A stretch of 64,000 bases of DNA from an uncultured Bacteroidales bacterium (GTDB taxonomy: Bacteria > Bacteroidota > Bacteroidia > Bacteroidales > UBA932). The position numbers were made by a program, and so were the translations under genes. The stretch is taken from NCBI GenBank assembly GCA_934700615.1, contig CAKUXR010000004.1:1-64000 (forward strand). The letters are read 5' to 3'. The notes beneath the pieces are model-generated. The model did not search any database. It saw only the letters and a program-made list of their open reading frames with translations, and was not told the DNA's origin. Positions 34,301 to 42,420 of this stretch are shown piece after piece; positions within the stretch are counted from its first letter, which is position 1, and every line of letters starts with the position of its first letter.

Positions 34301-34462
34301 ACATTGACGGCCAAACTTGCCAATTTCCTGTGGATTCCGTTCGACACTACTGTCGGAGTGACGTTCTCCTATAACGGCGGGCCTTCTTTCAATGCCATAA
34401 AAAATAGTGGCTATCTCATGGATAACCACTATATAGGATTTGTTTTCAATGTCGCTATGTAG
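31370..34462 (+). CDS. HExxH protease-like, beta-propeller and outer-membrane barrel fusion
   Basis: The start at MKISSITRII gives 1030 residues with a signal peptide to about residue 26 (PAHAQ). Residues 45-300 contain HESRH (135-139) and a downstream glutamate in WFLEGDAVVAET (E177), the pattern of gluzincin metallopeptidases (HExxH plus E, peptidase MA-like). Residues 320-610 look like TolB/PD40-type propeller blades (KLFFSSDRDGTMELYSID). The last 400 residues are rich in aromatic beta strands and end in YIGFVFNVAM, as in outer-membrane barrels. Related Bacteroidota proteins are uncharacterised. A surface or periplasm-facing protease anchored by its own barrel is the simplest reading. Confidence 0.75.
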   Translation: MKISSITRIISVAFCCIFFAVQPAHAQFYTNGDDPGKTRWSRMDSPNYRIIYPSGLDSLARVYGHELERFRMAESISSGLIPGEGYRRRTPVILHAFNGISNGSITWAPKRADLYTLQDAYDPEPMPWVKSLAVHESRHMAQMQFGYKGWLKPLTYIIGDMAVGAYSAIWPNNWFLEGDAVVAETALTNYGRGRSADFLSYYMMAFDNADWRNWYRWRYGSYRHYSPNHYALGYMTIAGTRYCFDDPLFTERYFVRTASNPFRFFNTQKTVKQASGKRFKDSFSEIMTGFHEIWKEEAALREPFTEAAQLQESGKWYREISGTTISDGRVFCIVNGMDKTSYLAEYNKVTGSFRRLSGFTSYSSRIKAHDGRIWWSESIPDSRWSLEMTSRIRYYDISTGKIRNLTSKGRLFNPSISEDGSMIACTEYPVAGGSAVVMLSAADGKEISRLQMPDSLQAVEACFAGKRLAVSTISEKGSGIFIVNASESLSCILEPEPVSIHNLSFNDGKLFFSSDRDGTMELYSIDLQTLSVRQHSSLPYGGDEFCIDGNEMYFSALTPSGKVLHKSALGEGSSIDFSDIHRYRVADKLSAQEREMASRKGIQWADSSHSKTTFTKPVRYRKALNILRFHSWAPVYFSYDKIQNLSGDFNFQKASVGATALFQNSLGTASGFIGYSFHNDPYSYLYTDGSRKYRHSGHVMFTYSGLYPVFEISADFNDMAAVRYYRRTYVAGGNAKESVLGVLLDRPSVSGSVKVYIPFNFSSGGVRRGLIPQVRYTFSNDLFDRSRVTVTYDGNFLGSKGPEHLIGYEKDKTVFMQTVNASLRGYIMRPVATSGVYPRLGIGFDAGYSSRIALTKLYSSSAYIYGYGYLPGITSTQGLKLSARYQHQFEATVKRENAISVAPRGFNDSGAEYFIRNLSADHLNITADYAIPVWVGDISCFSPLFYIKNFELTPHFDYTMFSLGRSMTDGGLFSAGATLTAKLANFLWIPFDTTVGVTFSYNGGPSFNAIKNSGYLMDNHYIGFVFNVAM

Positions 34463-34474
34463 CATTGACAATGC

Positions 34475-35716
34475 TTATGCCAATGCAGGCTTGATGACTC
34501 CGAAGATGAGATAAGCGATTACCAATGTCACGAAGATATTGAAGGTCTGGGCCGTGAGGAACACCTTGAGCGGGACTCTGTTTTCCTTGCCGAAGATATC
34601 CTTGATTCTGGTCTCGAGACCGATGCATACGAATGCTACGCTGAACAATGTGTTCTGGAATCCTTTGGTGACCTTGCCTACGGTCTTTGCCATATCAGGT
34701 GAAAGGAGGAAGCTGAATACAAGGGATGCGACGATCATTCCGACGACGAACTTAGGGAATCTTTCCCAGATAAGTCCTACAGATGGCCTTACTTCCTTGT
34801 TTGTTCCACGGTATGCCCACATCATTGAAATGAAGAATGCAGCGAGTCCGAGAAGCACGTTCTGCGAAGATTTCACGATAATCGCGGTCTGCTCGGCAGC
34901 CGGGTCCTCGATGAGTGAGCCTGCGGCAGCAACAGCTCCGGTGGTGTCAATGGTACCTCCAATCCATGCTCCGGCAACTTCCGGCGACAGATTCATGAGG
35001 CCTGCAAGCCACGGGAGAATGTACATCATAGGGATGGCGATGATGAGCACGAGGGAAACGACGTATGACAGTTTCTTGTTGTCGCCATTGATGACTCCGC
35101 AAGTTGCGATGGCGGCTGAGACACCGCAGATGGAAACTGCACTTGAAAGCATTGTACCCATCTCAGGGTCCACATTCATCTTCTTTCCTACCCAGAAGCA
35201 GAAGTACCATACGGTGAATACCACGATGAAGGACTGTGCAAGGCCGAATGCGCCTGATTTCATCATTTCACCGAAGAGTATGGTGGAACCGAGGCAGATG
35301 ATGCCCACCTTGATGTAGAACTCGCTGTTTACGGCTCTTTTCAGCCAGTCAGGAAGCTTGAAGCAGTTGTTCAGTACCAATCCGTAGATGACAGCGAAGA
35401 ATACTGATTCGAAGCCCCATTCCTTGATTATAGGGATGTTTGCCGTAAGCTGGGCAAGCAGGGTTATGCCGAAGATGAAGATCAGCGAAATGAAGGTTCC
35501 CTTTACAGGGCGTCTGAGTGCCGCAAGTGTTACATAAGTAAGGATAAGTACGAATCCGAACATATAAACGGCATTTATCAAGTCCGCTGATGTCGTCAAT
35601 GTCTTGGGAAGAGACGGCATGGCTCCTGGGAAAATGCACGCAAGAGCGAGCACTGCCGCACCTACAAAGACTATGATCCAGTCTTCTGATGCGAATTGTT
35701 TAATCCACGATTTCAT
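34475..35716 (-). CDS. YeiH-family putative sulfate exporter
   Basis: This 413-residue inner-membrane protein has about ten to eleven hydrophobic segments. It belongs to the YeiH/UPF0324 family (Cons_hypoth698), with the conserved FAVIYGLVLNN, IKVGIICLGSTILFGE, AVSICGVSAAIATCG and WIGGTIDTTGAVAAAG stretches. The transport function is annotated as sulfate or sulfonate export mainly by homology. It converges with the barrel-fusion gene (12-base gap) and diverges from the CpXC gene. The leader is about 105 bases with a small hairpin at 35751-35782. Confidence 0.9.
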   Translation of the reverse strand: MKSWIKQFASEDWIIVFVGAAVLALACIFPGAMPSLPKTLTTSADLINAVYMFGFVLILTYVTLAALRRPVKGTFISLIFIFGITLLAQLTANIPIIKEWGFESVFFAVIYGLVLNNCFKLPDWLKRAVNSEFYIKVGIICLGSTILFGEMMKSGAFGLAQSFIVVFTVWYFCFWVGKKMNVDPEMGTMLSSAVSICGVSAAIATCGVINGDNKKLSYVVSLVLIIAIPMMYILPWLAGLMNLSPEVAGAWIGGTIDTTGAVAAAGSLIEDPAAEQTAIIVKSSQNVLLGLAAFFISMMWAYRGTNKEVRPSVGLIWERFPKFVVGMIVASLVFSFLLSPDMAKTVGKVTKGFQNTLFSVAFVCIGLETRIKDIFGKENRVPLKVFLTAQTFNIFVTLVIAYLIFGVIKPALA

Positions 35717-35750
35717 TGAGTAAGATTTAGTTTTTAGTTGAGTCCTTATG

Positions 35751-35782
35751 AAACTGATGTCTCTCCTCTTCGAGACAGTTTA
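35751..35782 (-). promoter_or_regulatory. Hairpin in the YeiH leader
   Basis: AAACTG-AT-GTCTC pairs with GAGAC-AGTTT around an 8-base loop in the 5' leader of the YeiH gene. It could be a leader regulatory structure; no known riboswitch was recognised. Confidence 0.35.
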
Positions 35783-35826
35783 GCTTTATTTCATAAAATT
35801 TCCGGGCGGTCGTCCCAAAAATCGTC

Positions 35827-35834
35827 CAAAGATA
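35827..35834 (-). promoter_or_regulatory. -7 promoter element of the YeiH gene
   Basis: TATCTTTG on the minus strand matches TAnnTTTG, about 110 bases upstream of the ATG. Confidence 0.5.
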
Positions 35835-35845
35835 GTAATTATTAT

Positions 35846-35853
35846 TATTTTTG
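35846..35853 (+). promoter_or_regulatory. -7 promoter element of the CpXC gene
   Basis: TATTTTTG matches TAnnTTTG and lies 23 bases before the ATG at 35877. Confidence 0.55.
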
Positions 35854-35876
35854 CATTGATTTTATCCCTAGTAATT

Positions 35877-36569
35877 ATGCCAGAAGCACTTTCAATAACA
35901 GCAAAATGCGCGAAATGCGGCGCTGAAACAGATATTAATACCTATCCTGACATCAATGTCAGCAAGTCACCTGAACTGAAGGAAAAAGTCAAGGACGGCT
36001 CGATTTTCCTCTGGTCCTGCGAGCATTGCGGACAGGTAAATCTTACTCCGTTCCAGACATTGTATCATGACCCGGAAGAGAAACTGATGGTCTGGCTGAC
36101 GCCTTCCAACATGTCTTTTTCAGAAAGGGCTCTCGTTGAAAGTCACATCAAGGCCATTTCCGCCCAGATCGAAGCGGACAAGAGCGGAGAACTGCTTCGC
36201 GGATATACTCTCAGAAGGGTCAATGAAGCCGGAGATCTTATAGAAAAGGTCAATGTCCATGATGCCGGACTGGATGATGTCGCAATAGAGCTTTGCAAGT
36301 ATGTCACCAAGATGGAAATCGCTGAAAAAGAGACAGATAAGGAGAAGGCCAGGCAGATTATGGACGCCAGATTCAAGTTCTACAAGATGGAAGGCGCCGA
36401 CAATGACATTACTCTGACTTATCCTCTGGACGGACAGATCCAGGGCATCAGCATAGGTTTCAATGTCTATGAAGACTGTCGCGGCATAATAAAAAGAAAC
36501 CCCGATGTCGTACCGGCACCGGGATTCGCTATTGTCGATCAGGAATGGCTGGCTACAAAAATCCGCTAG
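35877..36569 (+). CDS. CpXC-domain protein
   Basis: The start at MPEALSITAKCAKCG gives 230 residues, only 23 bases from the -7 box. Two CxxC pairs, KCAKCGAE near the N-terminus and SCEHCGQ about 35 residues later, together with PFQTLYHDPEEKLMVWL, match the CpXC domain (treble-clef zinc-ribbon type). The C-terminal half is helical. There is no signal peptide, so it is probably cytoplasmic. Function unknown. It converges with galK with a 12-base gap and no visible terminator. Confidence 0.8.
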   Translation: MPEALSITAKCAKCGAETDINTYPDINVSKSPELKEKVKDGSIFLWSCEHCGQVNLTPFQTLYHDPEEKLMVWLTPSNMSFSERALVESHIKAISAQIEADKSGELLRGYTLRRVNEAGDLIEKVNVHDAGLDDVAIELCKYVTKMEIAEKETDKEKARQIMDARFKFYKMEGADNDITLTYPLDGQIQGISIGFNVYEDCRGIIKRNPDVVPAPGFAIVDQEWLATKIR

Positions 36570-36581
36570 CCGTTCCGGAAT

Positions 36582-37742
36582 TTAGTCTTCAAGTTTTCTT
36601 GCTCCGTCGCTTATGATGACATCATAAATCTTAGGGGCATGACCGAATTTCTCTGTAAACTGCTCGATGGCAGAGTTGATGAAATTGTCATAAAGTTCTT
36701 CTTTGACGAGGTTGATGGTACAGCCTCCGAAACCGCCGCCCATTACACGTGAACCGGTAACGTCACATTTGCGTGCAAGTTTGTTCAAGAAATCAAGTTC
36801 CTCGCAGCTGACCTCATAAAGATGGCTGAGACCGAAGTGTGTCTGATACATCATCTCTCCAACTGTCTCATAATCACCTCTTTCGAGTGCATCGCACACG
36901 TCGAGGACTCTCTGTACCTCACCGATTACGTACTCAGCTCTGAGGAAATCCTCCTCTGGAACCAGGTCGCGTACTTCTTCAAGCCAAACTCTCTTGGCGT
37001 CGCTGAGGAACTCCACTTCACTGTGGTTCTTTCTGATGGCAGCGCAGACATTCTCGCAAGACTGACGTCTCTTGTTGTATGCTGAAGATGCAAGCTCATG
37101 TTTTACGCATGAATCCACGAGAACGAGTCTGTAACCTGCCCGAGTAGGATCGAATGGGAAATACTTGTATTCCAATGTCTTGCAGTTCAGTCGGATAAGG
37201 CTTCCCTTCTTTCCGAATACAGATGCGAACTGGTCCATGATTCCGCAGTTCACACCGCAGTAGTTATGCTCTGTGGCCTGTCCGATCTTTGCGAGTTCGA
37301 ATTTGTCTATCTTGTTGTTGAACAAATAGTTCAATGCATAAGCATATGTGCTCTCAAGTGCAGCTGATGAAGAAAGGCCTGCTCCGAGAGGAACGTCTCC
37401 TGCGAATACGGTATCGAATCCTTCTACTTTTCCGCCCCTCTTCATTGTCTCACGGCATACTCCGAAAATGTAGCATGCCCAGCTCTGCTGAGGTTTGTCT
37501 TCTTCGTTAAGTCCGAATTCTACATATTCATCATAATCGAGAGAATACGCATGAACTTTGTCCGTTCCGTTAACTTTAATTTCGGCAACAATGCCTTTGT
37601 TGATAGCTCCCGGGAATACATATCCGCCGTTGTAGTCCGTGTGTTCTCCGATAAGATTGATACGGCCTGCAGATGCGAACATTTCACCATTTGTACCATA
37701 CAGGACTTTGAATTTTTCCTGAATTTTGGATTTCATCTCCAT
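36582..37742 (-). CDS. galK: Galactokinase
   Basis: This 386-residue GHMP kinase phosphorylates galactose at C1 in the Leloir pathway. The galactokinase signature GRINLIGEHTDYNGGYVFP is near residue 26. The ATP loop DVPLGAGLSSSAALE follows around residue 115, then NCGIMDQFASVFGK with the catalytic aspartate, and the C-terminal GSRVMGGGFGGCTINLV. It works with the GalM encoded at 8499-9548, though the two genes are far apart. The -7 box TAAATTTG at 37839-37846 gives a leader of about 90 bases. Confidence 0.97.
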   Translation of the reverse strand: MEMKSKIQEKFKVLYGTNGEMFASAGRINLIGEHTDYNGGYVFPGAINKGIVAEIKVNGTDKVHAYSLDYDEYVEFGLNEEDKPQQSWACYIFGVCRETMKRGGKVEGFDTVFAGDVPLGAGLSSSAALESTYAYALNYLFNNKIDKFELAKIGQATEHNYCGVNCGIMDQFASVFGKKGSLIRLNCKTLEYKYFPFDPTRAGYRLVLVDSCVKHELASSAYNKRRQSCENVCAAIRKNHSEVEFLSDAKRVWLEEVRDLVPEEDFLRAEYVIGEVQRVLDVCDALERGDYETVGEMMYQTHFGLSHLYEVSCEELDFLNKLARKCDVTGSRVMGGGFGGCTINLVKEELYDNFINSAIEQFTEKFGHAPKIYDVIISDGARKLED

Positions 37743-37838
37743 ATTTTATGTGTATTAATTATTTTTCCTGTTTCCAACCGGTCTCCGCAATGAACAAAAA
37801 CCAGTCCATTACATTCTGGAAATTACCGACTTATTCAG

Positions 37839-37846
37839 CAAATTTA
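37839..37846 (-). promoter_or_regulatory. -7 promoter element of galK
   Basis: TAAATTTG on the minus strand matches TAnnTTTG exactly. Confidence 0.6.
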
Positions 37847-37902
37847 ATGAAAAATATCGTTATTTCCATTAAAAAACGGACTAGTTGTCATTTGGCAGTT
37901 TT

Positions 37903-38919
37903 TTAAGGATTACTAACTTCAAGAAGCACCGGACAATGGTCGCTCACTCCTCCCGTATAGTTCGGCCCCACATAAGTTCTGAGAGGCTTTTCTCCGGACA
38001 TGGTATTGTCCCTTACGGTCAGAAAGGGTATTCTGACGATATGCATTGATGAAGAATCTGACATTGGCCCGGTTGTCCAGAACATGTCTATCAAGTTCCA
38101 TTTCCCGTTGAATCTTATGGTTCCTTCACCCTTCGAGGCCAGAAGCTCGGACTTGTTCTCAAGCAGCGGTTTCAGGACATCGAATTCTCTGGCACGCGGT
38201 GTATCATTGAAATCACCCATTACGACAATGTTCCAGAAACCGGCATTATAGACGGAATCAGCGACTTCACGGAGGCGCGACGCCGCTTTTTTACGTTTCC
38301 AGGCAGTCTTTCCGCCGCCGAATTTAGACGGAAGATGCACCACGATGAAGGCCATCCTGGCATTGTCATTCTTCCTTATGAACTGAACAAGCAGGATATC
38401 CCTTGTCTGCAGGCCGTCCACATGGCAGGGGAGTGCAGACACATATTCCAGGTTTTCCCGCCTCCAGAGCAGAGCAACATCTATCCCGCGCCTGTCGGGG
38501 GAGTCAAAGTGGACTATGGAATATCCCGCCTTGTTCAGTGACGTCGAATGAAGAAGCCGCATGAGAACATCTCTGTTTTCCACTTCAGCCACGCCCACAA
38601 CGTCCGGAAGTTTTCCGTAATTGTCTGATATCCACCAGACCGACTTGGCTATGGCATTGCTTTTGGCATAGAACCTGGAAGGTGTCCAATGCCGGCTTCC
38701 AGACGGACTGAAGTCGCTGTCCGACTCGTTGGCGCCATCATCTCTCCAGTCAAAGTAATTCTCCAGATTCCAGAACATTACAAGCATTCCGGAAGAGTCC
38801 GCAGGGCAACATTGATCTGTCTCATTTTCACTGCGGCTCAGGCCGTCTGCAATAGGGGAGAGCAGCGTACAAATCAGCACAACAATTCCCGCAACAAACT
38901 TTTTCATTCTCCGTTCCAT
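37903..38919 (-). CDS. Secreted EEP-family protein
   Basis: This 338-residue protein has a signal peptide; MKKFVAGIVVLICTLLSPIADG starting at 38907 is an equally good start. It has one EEP domain with all signature motifs: MFWNLENYFD, the metal glutamate in VVGVAEVENRDVL, VVMGDFNDTPRA and GGVSDHCPVLLE. The WNLENYFD and EVENRDVL style is that of secreted Bacteroidota nuclease/phosphatase-like proteins. It is more distant from the two EEP proteins in the saccharide operon than those are from each other. It appears monocistronic. It lacks a lipobox and is probably periplasmic. Confidence 0.87.
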   Translation of the reverse strand: MERRMKKFVAGIVVLICTLLSPIADGLSRSENETDQCCPADSSGMLVMFWNLENYFDWRDDGANESDSDFSPSGSRHWTPSRFYAKSNAIAKSVWWISDNYGKLPDVVGVAEVENRDVLMRLLHSTSLNKAGYSIVHFDSPDRRGIDVALLWRRENLEYVSALPCHVDGLQTRDILLVQFIRKNDNARMAFIVVHLPSKFGGGKTAWKRKKAASRLREVADSVYNAGFWNIVVMGDFNDTPRAREFDVLKPLLENKSELLASKGEGTIRFNGKWNLIDMFWTTGPMSDSSSMHIVRIPFLTVRDNTMSGEKPLRTYVGPNYTGGVSDHCPVLLEVSNP

Positions 38920-38967
38920 AAGATCCGTTTTGGTCGCCGCTAATATGGACAGTATCCGGGAAAACTT

Positions 38968-39007
38968 GTTTAAAAATCATAAAAAAGTAGTTTAAAAATC
39001 ATAAAAA
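38968..39007. repeat. Tandem AT-rich repeat upstream of ychF
   Basis: GTTTAAAAATCATAAAAA occurs at 38968-38985 and again at 38990-39007, a 22-base period. It lies just upstream of the ychF -7 box, so both copies fall on the same DNA face, like an UP element or a paired binding site. Confidence 0.6.
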
Positions 39008-39019
39008 CTTTTTTATTAC

Positions 39020-39027
39020 TACCTTTG
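39020..39027 (+). promoter_or_regulatory. -7 promoter element of ychF
   Basis: TACCTTTG matches TAnnTTTG, 32 bases upstream of the ATG. Confidence 0.6.
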
Positions 39028-39059
39028 TGGTTTGATTTGACGAAAAAATTTAATCATAT

Positions 39060-40160
39060 ATGTCACTTAAATGCGGAATTGTAGGACTTCCTAATGTCGG
39101 GAAATCCACACTTTTCAACTGTATCAGTTCAGGAAAGGCCCAGAGCGCAAACTTTCCGTTCTGCACAATAGAGCCAAATCTCGGTTCGACTAACGTTCCT
39201 GACAAGAGGCTTGAATCACTTGCAGATCTTTGCAACCCGAAGAGGGTAGTGCCTGCCACTGTAGATATCGTGGATATCGCAGGCCTCGTAAAGGGTGCCA
39301 GCAAGGGAGAAGGACTGGGAAATCAGTTCCTGGCAAATATTCGTGAAACTGATGCTATTCTTCACGTGCTGAGATGTTTCGACAATGACAATATTGTCCA
39401 CGTGGATGGTTCTGTGGATCCGGTAAGGGATAAGGAGGTTGTAGATACAGAGTTGCAGATCAAGGACCTTGAAACTGTGGAAAGCAGGCTTGCAAAGGTC
39501 CAGAAACAGGCCAATACAGGCGGAGACAAGGATGCCAAGAAGCTCATGGAACTGCTTCTCAGATACAAGAAGGCCCTCGAATCCGGCAAGTCTTGCCGCA
39601 CTGTAGAACTTGCATCTGATGAAGAGGCTATGGCACATGACCTTTTCCTCCTCACAAACAAGCCTGTAATGTATGTCTGCAATGTGGATGACAAGTCTGC
39701 CGTAAACGGAAATGCTTATGTGGATGCCGTAAGGGAGGCAACAAAAGATGAGCATGCCGAGATTCTTATCATTTCCGCAAGGACCGAATCCGACATCGCA
39801 GAGATGGAGAGTTATGAGGACAGACAGATGTTCCTGGATGAGATGGGATTGACAGAATCAGGCTCAGCAAGACTCATTCAGGGCGCATACAAGCTGCTCG
39901 GTCTCCAGACATTCTTCACTGCAGGAGCTGACGAGTGCCGCGCCTGGACTATAAACAAGGGAGACAAGGCGCCTAAGGCTGCCGGCGTAATCCACTCCGA
40001 CTTCGAAAAAGGCTTCATACGCGCAGAAGTCATCAAATATGAAGACTTCATCCAATACAAGTCAGAAGCTGCCGTCAGGGCCGCAGGAAAGTTTGCCACG
40101 GAGGGTAAGGAGTACACTGTCCAGGATGGAGACATCATGCACTTCCTTTTCAATGTCTAA
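39060..40160 (+). CDS. ychF: Redox-regulated ATPase YchF
   Basis: This 366-residue protein is the universally conserved Obg-family P-loop NTPase that prefers ATP and associates with ribosomes. The Walker A GLPNVGKST (9-17) and the switch region DIVDIAGLVKGASKGEGLGN are present. A coiled-coil insertion lies around 125-165, and the C-terminal TGS-like domain ends in VQDGDIMHFLFNV, the classical YchF terminus. Its length matches the family. It is single-gene transcribed, with a bidirectional terminator shared with the PpiD-like gene. Confidence 0.98.
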   Translation: MSLKCGIVGLPNVGKSTLFNCISSGKAQSANFPFCTIEPNLGSTNVPDKRLESLADLCNPKRVVPATVDIVDIAGLVKGASKGEGLGNQFLANIRETDAILHVLRCFDNDNIVHVDGSVDPVRDKEVVDTELQIKDLETVESRLAKVQKQANTGGDKDAKKLMELLLRYKKALESGKSCRTVELASDEEAMAHDLFLLTNKPVMYVCNVDDKSAVNGNAYVDAVREATKDEHAEILIISARTESDIAEMESYEDRQMFLDEMGLTESGSARLIQGAYKLLGLQTFFTAGADECRAWTINKGDKAPKAAGVIHSDFEKGFIRAEVIKYEDFIQYKSEAAVRAAGKFATEGKEYTVQDGDIMHFLFNV

Positions 40161-40200
40161 GAAGTTCTAAAGTTTCGCACCACGCGGAACTTTTACAATA

Positions 40201-40242
40201 GCACAAAAAAAGACCGGCCTTGACGACCGGTCTTTTTTGTGC
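40201..40242. terminator. Bidirectional intrinsic terminator
   Basis: GCACAAAAAAAGACCGG (40201-40217) pairs with CCGGTCTTTTTTGTGC (40227-40242). The A and T tracts flank a GC stem, so it can end both ychF and the converging PpiD-like gene. Confidence 0.9.
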
Positions 40243-40255
40243 TATTGTCTATCTA

Positions 40256-42349
40256 TTAATAGAATCTTGCTCTGTTGTCCTTCACGTCAGCATCCTGCAT
40301 CATGACAGGGATAATCATCTGTGAAGCGTACATGGCCATCTGGCTCTGACGTGCCTTAGCATCATCCTCAGTGTAGAATGCTCCGGTGTCACGACCTGTA
40401 ACCTTGAATACATATACACCGATGGAACCTGCGATAGGAGCACTTACCTTGCCGACCTCAGCTACAGATACGGCACCGATGAACTTAGGATCAAGACCCT
40501 GGGCGCTCATTGATGAGAATGCCACACCTGACTGTAAACTTACGGTTGTTCCAAGTTTCTCAGCGATAGCCTGGAGGTCATCCATTCCCTTGATCTTTTC
40601 AGCAACTTCAGCTGACTTCTTCGCAGCGAGTTTCTCGTAGTAGAGCTGCTGCTTGATAGAAGAAGCAACTTCATTGACCTTGGCGTATCCTTCTTTGTGG
40701 ATTCCGCGGACGGTAGCGATGATGAAGTAGTTGTTGTCGACGGTGATGATGTTGGAAACCTTGCCTACCTTGTTCTCGAATGCCCAACGTGAAACTTCCT
40801 TGGCATTATCGATAGAACCGAGTCTGTCAGTTCCCTCTACCATGTTGTTTACAGGATGAGAATAAACACCGAGTGTATCGACTGCCTTCTTGTAGTTGTC
40901 GTAGCTTCCTGCCGCTGTGACAGCGAACTTGTTGGCCTTAGCATAAGCTGTCTGGAATGTCTCCTTGCTTGCAAGGGTCTCCTTGTAGAGCACTGCAACT
41001 TTCTTCTTGAGTACAGGAGCAGTAGTCTTGGAAACTTCCACTACGTGATAGCCATAGTTTGTCTTGAGAACGAAAGGAACGTTCTTGGCAGCTGTGAGAA
41101 CTGACTCGAAACCAGGAATCATATAGTTCTGGGTCATCCAGCCGATATTTCCTTTCTCTCCGTCTGCTGCAGAGTTCTTGTCGAGAGAATAGAGAGCAGC
41201 AAGGCTTGAGAAGTTACCGCCCTTGGCGATGACATTCTTCAGACTGTCAGCCTCTTTCTCGGCATTGTCGCCCTGGAGAAGGATGTGCTTTACATATACT
41301 GAGTCAGGAATCATCCTGGTATCCATAATTCTTGCGACGCAGAAGTCATTGCCCTTTGCAATCACGCCTGAAACATTCTCATCGCTGTTCCATACGAACT
41401 CTTCCACTTCAGGAGAAACTGTCTTGAGGTCACCTTTCTTATAGTAGATATCCTCATATGGCTTGTCAGAGTTCTTCATAAGGAAGGACTTCATGTTGGC
41501 TGCAGTAGCGAATTCCTCATGGAGTTCTGCCACTTTCTTGCCTTCTTCAGCAACGTCCTTTGCTGATGGCTTCACTTCGAATACTACATATTCGATATCG
41601 CGGCTTGCAGACTGCTTGTAGAACTTCTTGTGGGAATTGTAGTAGCTCTTGATTTCGCTGTCAGAAACAACGATGGAAGAATCCTGCTGATATCCGAAAG
41701 GAACCATTACGAAATCAACGTCTGAAGTGTTGTTGTTCTCAGCGATGGTTCTCTTGAGCATCATAGGTGACATTACGTTGCTCTGGGTAAACAGTGAGTT
41801 GTACTTAGCGAACAGCTGCTGGTTGTAGATAGAGCTCTGGAGATAGTTCCAGTAGAGTCTGAGACTTCCTGACTGGTCCTGGTCGAGATTGTTTACAAGC
41901 TGTACAAGGTTAGATTTTGAGAAATTTCCGTTCTCATCCATGAATGCAGGATTCTGTGCGATAAGAGGAGAAATGGCATTACCTGTGGTAAGGTCAAGCA
42001 TTTCTGCATCACCTACCTTAAGACCAGCCTCCATAGCCTTCTCATCGAAAAGGTATCTGTAGATAAGGTCCTGCCATGCTGCATTTCTGATCTGTGCCTG
42101 CTGCTCAGCGCCCTGGGCAGACGATCCTGTCATGAATTCATTGATAGTGGTGAATTTCTGGATATCCTCCTGGAAATTGTTGTAAGATACCGACTTGCCG
42201 TTAATTTCGCCAACGTCAAATTTAGATGACATTCCGTTGAAAGCAGAAATTACTTCATTCGGATCTATAATGAAGGATAACAGGCCTATGGCGATGATAA
42301 TGGATACCGCCATGCCGAATTTTACGCGTAACTTTTCAAGAACCGCCAT
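40256..42349 (-). CDS. PpiD-like periplasmic peptidyl-prolyl isomerase
   Basis: This 697-residue inner-membrane-anchored chaperone has one N-terminal membrane segment (GMAVSIIIAIGLLSFII), then a SurA-N-like helical domain (to about 240). A parvulin-type PPIase domain lies around 350-450 (VKHILLQGD, DKNSAADGEKGNIGWMTQNYMIPGFE, VPFVLKTNYGYHVVEV), and a second parvulin-like region follows. Domain order and size are those of the Bacteroidota PpiD/SurA-like protein, which helps fold proteins bound for the outer membrane. It is the most promoter-distal gene of the envelope block. A TATCTTCG element at 42391-42398 could give independent expression. Confidence 0.93.
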   Translation of the reverse strand: MAVLEKLRVKFGMAVSIIIAIGLLSFIIDPNEVISAFNGMSSKFDVGEINGKSVSYNNFQEDIQKFTTINEFMTGSSAQGAEQQAQIRNAAWQDLIYRYLFDEKAMEAGLKVGDAEMLDLTTGNAISPLIAQNPAFMDENGNFSKSNLVQLVNNLDQDQSGSLRLYWNYLQSSIYNQQLFAKYNSLFTQSNVMSPMMLKRTIAENNNTSDVDFVMVPFGYQQDSSIVVSDSEIKSYYNSHKKFYKQSASRDIEYVVFEVKPSAKDVAEEGKKVAELHEEFATAANMKSFLMKNSDKPYEDIYYKKGDLKTVSPEVEEFVWNSDENVSGVIAKGNDFCVARIMDTRMIPDSVYVKHILLQGDNAEKEADSLKNVIAKGGNFSSLAALYSLDKNSAADGEKGNIGWMTQNYMIPGFESVLTAAKNVPFVLKTNYGYHVVEVSKTTAPVLKKKVAVLYKETLASKETFQTAYAKANKFAVTAAGSYDNYKKAVDTLGVYSHPVNNMVEGTDRLGSIDNAKEVSRWAFENKVGKVSNIITVDNNYFIIATVRGIHKEGYAKVNEVASSIKQQLYYEKLAAKKSAEVAEKIKGMDDLQAIAEKLGTTVSLQSGVAFSSMSAQGLDPKFIGAVSVAEVGKVSAPIAGSIGVYVFKVTGRDTGAFYTEDDAKARQSQMAMYASQMIIPVMMQDADVKDNRARFY

Positions 42350-42420
42350 TGTTATAGTTTGTTTAATTAATTACAATTTGTTAAGGGGTACGAAGATAGC
42401 AATTTTCCACGAAACCAGCA

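Noticed and set aside
4970..34460. Many GCATTGACA strings resemble a sigma-70 -35 box
   Set aside because: Bacteroidota promoters use TTTG and TAnnTTTG, and the strings lie mostly inside genes without a paired -10. They were treated as part of the repeated-word signal instead.
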